This document shows, in pieces, positions 58,842 through 64,000 of a DNA stretch of 64,000 nucleotides; the stretch's first letter is position 1, and the number at the start of each line of letters is the position of its first letter. Source of the stretch: Pseudomonas sp. HR96. GTDB lineage: Bacteria > Pseudomonadota > Gammaproteobacteria > Pseudomonadales > Pseudomonadaceae. The notes under the pieces are model-generated. The model had not been told where the DNA came from and made no database searches. It was given only the letters and a program-made list of their open reading frames with translations. Location of the stretch: assembly GCF_034059295.1 (NCBI RefSeq), contig NZ_CP139141.1, positions 5,439,001 through 5,503,000 on the forward strand, in the 5' to 3' direction. A program made the position numbers and the translations under genes.

Positions 58842-60155
58842 TCAAACCGCATCGCGCGGCAGCATCAGCCCCAGCGGCAGGCGCACCCGCGCCTCCAGCC
58901 CACCCCCTGCGCGGTTGCGCAGCTCGACGTTGCCGCCGTGCATGGCGGCAATCCGCTTGACGATCGCCAGCCCCAAACCCGTGCCCTTGCCGGTGCGCGC
59001 CTTGTCGCCTCGAATGAACGGGTCGAAGATGCCAGCCAGCTCGGCGGGGTCGATACCATTGCCTCGGTCCAGCACACTGAGCACCACATAGGGTGCGTTG
59101 GCATCGCCGGACACGCAGGCTGCCACTTCGACGTCGCTGCCGGCGTGATACAGGGCATTGCCGATCAGGTTGTTGAGCAGGCGCTTGATCCCCACGCGGC
59201 GCAACGGGAACGGCGGGATCGGCGCCAGATTGAGCCTGACGCGCTGCTCCGGCTGGTTGAACGGCAGGACGGTGTCGCGCACCAGCTCGCTGAGGTCGAC
59301 GTCGGTGATGGCCTCATCCCGACCGTCGCGGATGAAGGCGAGAAACTGATCGAGGATGGCGTCCATGTCTTCGATATCGCGGACCATGTCGTCGGTCAGG
59401 TCGTTGTCGCTGGGCATCAGCTCCAATGACAGGCGCAGGCGAGTCAGCGGCGTTCGCAGGTCGTGGGAAACACCGGCCAGCATCAGCTCGCGCTCGCGCC
59501 CGGCCTGCTCGACGTCCTCGGCCATCTGGTTGAACGCCTTGTATACCTCGGCCATCTCGCTGGGGGTGTCGCTGATGGGCAGCCGCACGCTGCGCCCCTG
59601 GCCCAGTTGCCGGGCGGCGAACACCAGGCGCTTGAGCGGCTGGTTGAGCTGGCGCACGAAGATCCAGGCCGACGCAGTGGACAACAGGCCGATGGCCAGG
59701 AACCAGCCAAGCACGCTCCAGATCTTCTGCCCGCGCAACGGGTGCGGGTACAACGGCACCTTCAGCCAGCCCGGGCCCAGGCTGGGCGCCTGTACCCACA
59801 ACGCCGGCGGGGCGTGGACGCGCAGGCGCACCTCGGTGTCCTCGCCCAGCTCGGCCTGCATCTGTCGCTGGTAGATCTCGCTGTAGGGCCAATGTTGCTC
59901 CCCTTCCGGCACGCCGACGCCAATGACGCGGATCAGCCCGGCGGCGTCGGCGATCCTGCCGCGGTTCTCTTCATCGGCGGCCCAATAGGCGCGCAGGGTC
60001 AACGCCACCCCGTGGCTGTACTGGCGGTCGACCAGCACGTCCTCGTTCATCAGCAGGTACACCAGGGTCAGTGCCTTGGAGAACAGCACGACGATGAGCA
60101 CCAGCCACAGGGTGCGGGAGAAGAAACTTTGCGGGAACCAGACAGGGGTTTTCAT
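58842..60155 (-). CDS. envZ: EnvZ-type sensor histidine kinase (AmgS)
   Basis: 437 residues from the ATG at 60155 (MKTPVWFPQSFFSRTLWLV), the family start; the frame continues upstream but translates a 12-base repeat. Membrane helices at about 15-37 and 155-177 enclose a periplasmic sensor. A HAMP domain follows, then the phosphoacceptor His231 in VSHDLRTPLTRLRL, N box LLNNLIGNALYH and G boxes. In P. aeruginosa the orthologue AmgS responds to misfolded membrane proteins and aminoglycosides. It lies 147 bases after ompR on the same strand. Confidence 0.95.
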   Translation of the reverse strand: MKTPVWFPQSFFSRTLWLVLIVVLFSKALTLVYLLMNEDVLVDRQYSHGVALTLRAYWAADEENRGRIADAAGLIRVIGVGVPEGEQHWPYSEIYQRQMQAELGEDTEVRLRVHAPPALWVQAPSLGPGWLKVPLYPHPLRGQKIWSVLGWFLAIGLLSTASAWIFVRQLNQPLKRLVFAARQLGQGRSVRLPISDTPSEMAEVYKAFNQMAEDVEQAGRERELMLAGVSHDLRTPLTRLRLSLELMPSDNDLTDDMVRDIEDMDAILDQFLAFIRDGRDEAITDVDLSELVRDTVLPFNQPEQRVRLNLAPIPPFPLRRVGIKRLLNNLIGNALYHAGSDVEVAACVSGDANAPYVVLSVLDRGNGIDPAELAGIFDPFIRGDKARTGKGTGLGLAIVKRIAAMHGGNVELRNRAGGGLEARVRLPLGLMLPRDAV

Positions 60156-60197
60156 AAAGGACAGCCACAGGGTCTGCGGGAGCGAGGTTTTCCCGCT

Positions 60198-60233
60198 ATC
60201 TTGCCCGCAAATTTGCCCACAATCTCGCCCGCA
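60198..60233. repeat. Imperfect 12-bp tandem repeat between ompR and envZ
   Basis: Three units, ATCTTGCCCGCA, AATTTGCCCACA and ATCTCGCCCGCA, run head to tail just upstream of the envZ start. They may form alternative mRNA structures or protein sites. A fourth degenerate unit follows. Confidence 0.6.
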
Positions 60234-60302
60234 ATCATGGCGCAACGAGCGCTGCGGGCGGGACGTTGCCGGGCCGCCTGACACGCCCCGGCAAGGTCAT
60301 GC

Positions 60303-61049
60303 TTACTTGCCCGCATTACCATCCGGCACGAACACATAGCCCACGCCCCAGACCGTCTGGATATAGCGGGGTTTGGAAGGGTCGGGTTCGATCATGCGCC
60401 GCAGGCGGGAAATCTGTACGTCGATGGAGCGCTCCAGGGCGTCCCACTCACGACCACGGGCCAGGTTCATCAGCTTGTCGCGGGTCAGCGGTTCGCGGGC
60501 ATGCATCACCAGCGCCTTGAGCACGGCGAATTCGCCAGTGGTGAGCATGTGCACCTTGTCGCCACGCTTGAGCTCGCGGGTCGCCAGCGACAGCTCGTAG
60601 TCGCCGAAATTGACCAGCTCGTCTTCGGAGCCCGGCGCGCCGGGTACCGTCGGCGACTGGCGGCGCAGCACTGCTTTAACCCGGGCCAGCAGCTCGTTGG
60701 GGTTGAAGGGCTTGGCCAGGTAGTCGTCGGCGCCCAGCTCGAGGCCTTCGATGCGGGCCATTTCATCGCCCTTGGCGGTGAGCATGATGATCGGTATGCG
60801 GTTGTTGGCAGCACGCAGGCGCGCGCAGGCCGACATGCCGTCCTCGCCAGGCAGCATCACGTCCAGCACGACCAGGTTGAAGACTTCACGCGCCAGCAGG
60901 CGATCCATCTGCTCGGCGTTGGGGACCGCACGGGCGCGGTAACCCTTGGTGGTAAAGAATCGCTCCAGCAGGTTGGCGATGCCCGGATCGTCGTCGACGA
61001 TGAGGATCTTGTCGCCTTCGGCGGTTAGTGCAGTGCTTGTGCTGCTCAT
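60303..61049 (-). CDS. ompR: OmpR-type response regulator (AmgR)
   Basis: 248 residues. The receiver domain is at about 14-130, with Asp20-Asp21 acidic pocket, phosphoacceptor Asp63 (VLDVMLPG) and Lys in LAKPFNPNE. The C-terminal winged helix has LTTGEFAVLKAL, SIDVQISRLRRMIE and IQTVWGVGYVF. It is the partner of the downstream kinase. It is divergent from tex (237 bases between). Confidence 0.96.
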   Translation of the reverse strand: MSSTSTALTAEGDKILIVDDDPGIANLLERFFTTKGYRARAVPNAEQMDRLLAREVFNLVVLDVMLPGEDGMSACARLRAANNRIPIIMLTAKGDEMARIEGLELGADDYLAKPFNPNELLARVKAVLRRQSPTVPGAPGSEDELVNFGDYELSLATRELKRGDKVHMLTTGEFAVLKALVMHAREPLTRDKLMNLARGREWDALERSIDVQISRLRRMIEPDPSKPRYIQTVWGVGYVFVPDGNAGK

Positions 61050-61285
61050 GGCTGGCTCCTTTAAGCTCGGCGCGTATTATGGCCTAGCCATCGACCGCCG
61101 TATTGAGTGCATTGTTAGCAGATTTTTCCTGGAACGCCATGAAAGCAATTATTCAAGGCCCAGGCCCAATCCCCCCTCGCGCGGCTCGCCGGGTATAATG
61201 CGCCGCCCTTGCGTCAGGCAACTTCCAGGGGTCGCCGGTCAGCCACGGCCGCCGGCCCTGCATTCACTTTTGCTCAGGTGGTTTT

Positions 61286-63604
61286 ATGGAAAGCATCAAC
61301 AGCCGCATCGCCGAAGAACTCGGCGTCCGCCCACAACAGGTCGAAGCGGCCGTCGCGCTATTGGATGAAGGCTCGACCGTGCCGTTCATCGCCCGTTACC
61401 GCAAGGAAGTCACCGGCAGCCTTGACGACACCCAGCTGCGTCACCTGGAAGAGCGCCTGCGCTACCTGCGCGAACTGGACGAGCGCCGCCTGAGCATCCT
61501 CGCCAGCATCGAGGAGCAGGGCAAGCTGACCCCTGAACTGGCCCGCGAAATCAAACTAGCCGACACCAAGACGCGCCTCGAAGACCTTTACCTGCCGTAC
61601 AAGCAGAAGCGCCGCACCAAGGGCCAGATCGCCCTCGAAGCCGGCCTCGGCGAACTCGCCGACGGCCTGTTCGCCGACCCTGGCCTGAACCCCGAAGCCG
61701 AAGCGGCGCGCTTCGTCGACGCCGAAAAAGGCGTGGCCGATGCCAAGGCGGCCCTCGAGGGCGCCAAGTACATCCTCATGGAACGCTTCGCCGAAGATGC
61801 TGGCCTGCTGAGCAAGCTGCGCGGCTTCCTGCATCAGGAAAGCGTGCTGACCGCACGGGTGGTGCCGGGCAAGGAAGAGGAAGGGGCGAAGTTTCGCGAT
61901 TACTTCGAGCACGACGAGCCGCTCAAGAGCATGCCGTCGCACCGCGCCCTGGCGATTTTCCGCGGGCGCAACGAGGGCATTCTCAGCTCCACGCTGAAGG
62001 TCGGCGAAGAGCTGCCGGGCACCCTGCACCCGTGCGAGATGATGATCGGCGAGCATTTCGGTGTGAAAAACCAGAACCGTCCCGCCGACAAGTGGCTGGG
62101 CGAGGTGGTGCGCTGGACCTGGAAAGTCAAGCTCTACACCCATTTGGAGACGGACCTGCTGAGCGAACTGCGCGATGGCGCCGAAACCGAAGCCATCAAC
62201 GTTTTCGCCCACAACCTGCACGACCTGCTGCTGGCCGCGCCGGCCGGCCCCCGCGCGACCCTGGGCCTGGACCCGGGCCTGCGCACCGGCTGCAAGGTCG
62301 CCGTGGTGGACAGCACCGGCAAGCTGCTGGACTACGCCACGGTCTACCCCCACGTGCCGAAGAACCAGTGGGACCAGACCATCGCCGTGCTGGCCGCGCT
62401 GTGCGCCAAGCACGCGGTCGATCTGATCGCCATCGGCAACGGCACCGCCAGCCGCGAGACCGACAAGCTGGCCGCCGAGCTGATCAAGAAATACCCGGGC
62501 CTGAAAATGACCAAGGTCATGGTCTCCGAGGCGGGTGCCTCGGTGTACTCGGCTTCGGAGTTGGCGGCCAAGGAATTCCCGGACCTCGACGTGTCGATCC
62601 GCGGCGCCGTGTCGATCGCTCGCCGCCTGCAGGACCCGCTGGCCGAGCTGGTGAAGATCGACCCCAAATCCATCGGCGTCGGCCAGTACCAGCATGACGT
62701 TTCCCAGCTCAAGCTGGCGCGCGGCCTCGACGCAGTGGTGGAAGACTGCGTGAACGCCGTGGGCGTCGACGTCAACACCGCCTCGGTGGCCCTGCTGGCG
62801 CGCATCTCCGGGCTCAACAGCACGCTGGCGCAGAACATCGTCGCGCACCGTGACGAACACGGCGCCTTCAAGACCCGCGCCGCCCTGAAGAAAGTGCCAC
62901 GCCTGGGTGAAAAGACCTTCGAGCAGGCTGCCGGCTTCCTGCGCGTGATGAACGGCGACAACCCGCTGGACGCCTCCGCCGTGCACCCGGAAGCCTACCC
63001 GCTGGTGCAGTCGATCGCCCGCCAGACTGACCGTGATATCCGCTCGCTGATCGGCGACAGCAGCTTCCTCAAGCGCCTGGACCCGAAGAAATTCACCGAC
63101 GAAACCTTCGGCCTGCCGACCGTCACCGACATTCTCCAGGAGCTCGACAAGCCGGGCCGCGACCCGCGTCCGGAGTTCAAGACCGCCGAGTTCCAGGAAG
63201 GCGTCGAAGACCTCAAGGACCTGCAGCCGGGGATGATCCTCGAAGGCGTGGTGACCAACGTGACCAACTTCGGAGCATTTGTCGACATCGGCGTGCATCA
63301 GGACGGCCTGGTGCATATCTCCGCGTTGTCGGAGAAGTTCATCAAGGACCCGCGCGAAGCGGTCAAGGCTGGCGATGTGGTCAAGGTCAAGGTCATGGAA
63401 GTGGACATCCCGCGCAAGCGCGTCGGCCTGTCCATGCGCATGGGCGACACCCCCGGCGAGAAGGTCGACGGTGCCCGCGGCTCGCGCCCCGGCTCGGCCC
63501 AGCGTCCGCCAGCGGCGGCGTCCAAACCCAGGGAAACTCCGGCGCCGGCCAACAACGCCATGGCCTCGCTGTTCGCCAACGCCAAGCAACTGAAGAAGCG
63601 CTGA
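61286..63604 (+). CDS. tex: Tex transcription accessory protein
   Basis: 772 residues. The order is an N-terminal helical region (about 1-200), YqgF-like domain (about 325-450, [17 protein letters not shown]), helix-hairpin-helix domains (about 490-640, [20 protein letters not shown]) and an S1 RNA-binding domain (about 650-720, [20 protein letters not shown]), followed by a low-complexity basic tail. It binds nucleic acid and influences transcription. A perfect TATAAT at 61194-61199 stands 87 bases upstream but has no matching -35. The stop shares one base with the next start. Confidence 0.97.
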   Translation: MESINSRIAEELGVRPQQVEAAVALLDEGSTVPFIARYRKEVTGSLDDTQLRHLEERLRYLRELDERRLSILASIEEQGKLTPELAREIKLADTKTRLEDLYLPYKQKRRTKGQIALEAGLGELADGLFADPGLNPEAEAARFVDAEKGVADAKAALEGAKYILMERFAEDAGLLSKLRGFLHQESVLTARVVPGKEEEGAKFRDYFEHDEPLKSMPSHRALAIFRGRNEGILSSTLKVGEELPGTLHPCEMMIGEHFGVKNQNRPADKWLGEVVRWTWKVKLYTHLETDLLSELRDGAETEAINVFAHNLHDLLLAAPAGPRATLGLDPGLRTGCKVAVVDSTGKLLDYATVYPHVPKNQWDQTIAVLAALCAKHAVDLIAIGNGTASRETDKLAAELIKKYPGLKMTKVMVSEAGASVYSASELAAKEFPDLDVSIRGAVSIARRLQDPLAELVKIDPKSIGVGQYQHDVSQLKLARGLDAVVEDCVNAVGVDVNTASVALLARISGLNSTLAQNIVAHRDEHGAFKTRAALKKVPRLGEKTFEQAAGFLRVMNGDNPLDASAVHPEAYPLVQSIARQTDRDIRSLIGDSSFLKRLDPKKFTDETFGLPTVTDILQELDKPGRDPRPEFKTAEFQEGVEDLKDLQPGMILEGVVTNVTNFGAFVDIGVHQDGLVHISALSEKFIKDPREAVKAGDVVKVKVMEVDIPRKRVGLSMRMGDTPGEKVDGARGSRPGSAQRPPAAASKPRETPAPANNAMASLFANAKQLKKR

Positions 63605-63990
63605 TGGACTTCACCGAAGAGCAGGTGATGAGCGCCTACAGTCGCACCCTGGGCTGCCGGGTGCTGCGCCTGGACGAAGCCGGAGTGGCCGAGGTCAGCC
63701 TGACGCTCGAACCGCATCTGCGCAACCGCCTGGGCAAGATGCACGGCGGCGCCATCTTCAGCCTGGTGGACACCGCCATGGGCCTGGCCTGCTCGGCCAG
63801 CCATGGCTTCGACCAGCAAAGCGTGACGGTGGAGTGCAAGATCAACTACATGCGGGCCATCAGCGAGGGCGACGCGCTGTGCGTCGCCACGGTGCTGCAT
63901 GCCGGCCGGCGCACGCTGGTGGTCGAAGCCGACGTGCGCCAGGACGGCAAGCTGATTGCCAAGGCGCAAGGGACCTTCGCCGTACTCTAG
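63604..63990 (+). CDS. PaaI-type hotdog thioesterase
   Basis: 128 residues. The motif RNRLGKMHGGAIFSLVDTAMG is the HGG(x)6-D motif of PaaI/YbgC-type acyl-CoA thioesterases (catalytic Asp in VDTAMG). It starts at the last base of the tex stop codon, so it is co-translated with tex, a pairing kept in Pseudomonas. The substrate is probably an aryl- or acyl-CoA. Confidence 0.92.
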   Translation: MDFTEEQVMSAYSRTLGCRVLRLDEAGVAEVSLTLEPHLRNRLGKMHGGAIFSLVDTAMGLACSASHGFDQQSVTVECKINYMRAISEGDALCVATVLHAGRRTLVVEADVRQDGKLIAKAQGTFAVL

Positions 63991-64000
63991 TGACCGCCAA

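Overview
The window is a GC-rich bacterial chromosome segment, almost certainly from Pseudomonas (putida/fluorescens lineage). The evidence is the REP-like palindromes of the Pseudomonas type, an AtsA arylsulfatase whose active-site residues fall at the same positions as in P. aeruginosa AtsA, and the gene order rmlBACD / two-component pair / cysQ-nudE-yrfG / fdhD-fdhF / pckA-hslO-PAP2-hslR-rimB-rimK-envZ-ompR-tex. That order is the one I remember for the PA5161-PA5202 part of Pseudomonas chromosomes. I see no tRNA, rRNA, phage, IS element or CRISPR array.

Layout. (1) 1-1.5 kb: two copies of a secreted protein made of 12-residue repeats. The first copy is cut by the window edge and is tandemly duplicated together with its terminator and a REP-like element; an 8-bp tandem repeat lies between the copies. 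(2) 1.6-15.4 kb: an organosulfur (sulfate-ester) scavenging island. It holds an arylsulfotransferase-like periplasmic protein and a TonB-dependent receptor, two paralogous LysR regulators, a second sulfatase, an AtsK-type alkylsulfatase dioxygenase, a fused double permease, its ATPase, AtsA, and the substrate-binding protein. Together they could carry sulfate esters across both membranes and release the sulfur. A thioredoxin-like protein follows. (3) 16-18.4 kb: an OafA-type acyltransferase with an SGNH domain, then a DUF305 protein behind a textbook CueR-type copper promoter.

(4) 18.4-32.5 kb: an exopolysaccharide cluster with a long untranslated leader that carries an ops-like element. It encodes an acyltransferase, an outer-membrane barrel, Wza- and Wzc-like proteins, two glycosyltransferases, GDP-fucose synthesis (gmd, fcl) and a Wzy-like polymerase. 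A secreted GH5 glycanase and a hexapeptide acetyltransferase face the other way. No priming transferase or flippase is present. (5) 32.5-37.2 kb: agmatine deiminase and a 972-residue kinase/M23-like/class III aminotransferase fusion, with a repeated palindromic operator between them.

(6) 37.3-64 kb: core genes. These are dTDP-rhamnose synthesis (rmlBACD), a DctB/DctD-like two-component system, housekeeping hydrolases, a LysR-fdhD-YdeP-type molybdoenzyme cluster, an orphan subtilase, PEP carboxykinase, heat-shock proteins Hsp33 and Hsp15, the RimB-RimK ribosome-modification pair, EnvZ-OmpR (AmgSR) and Tex. Many neighbours here overlap by ATGA or GTGA, which indicates translational coupling.
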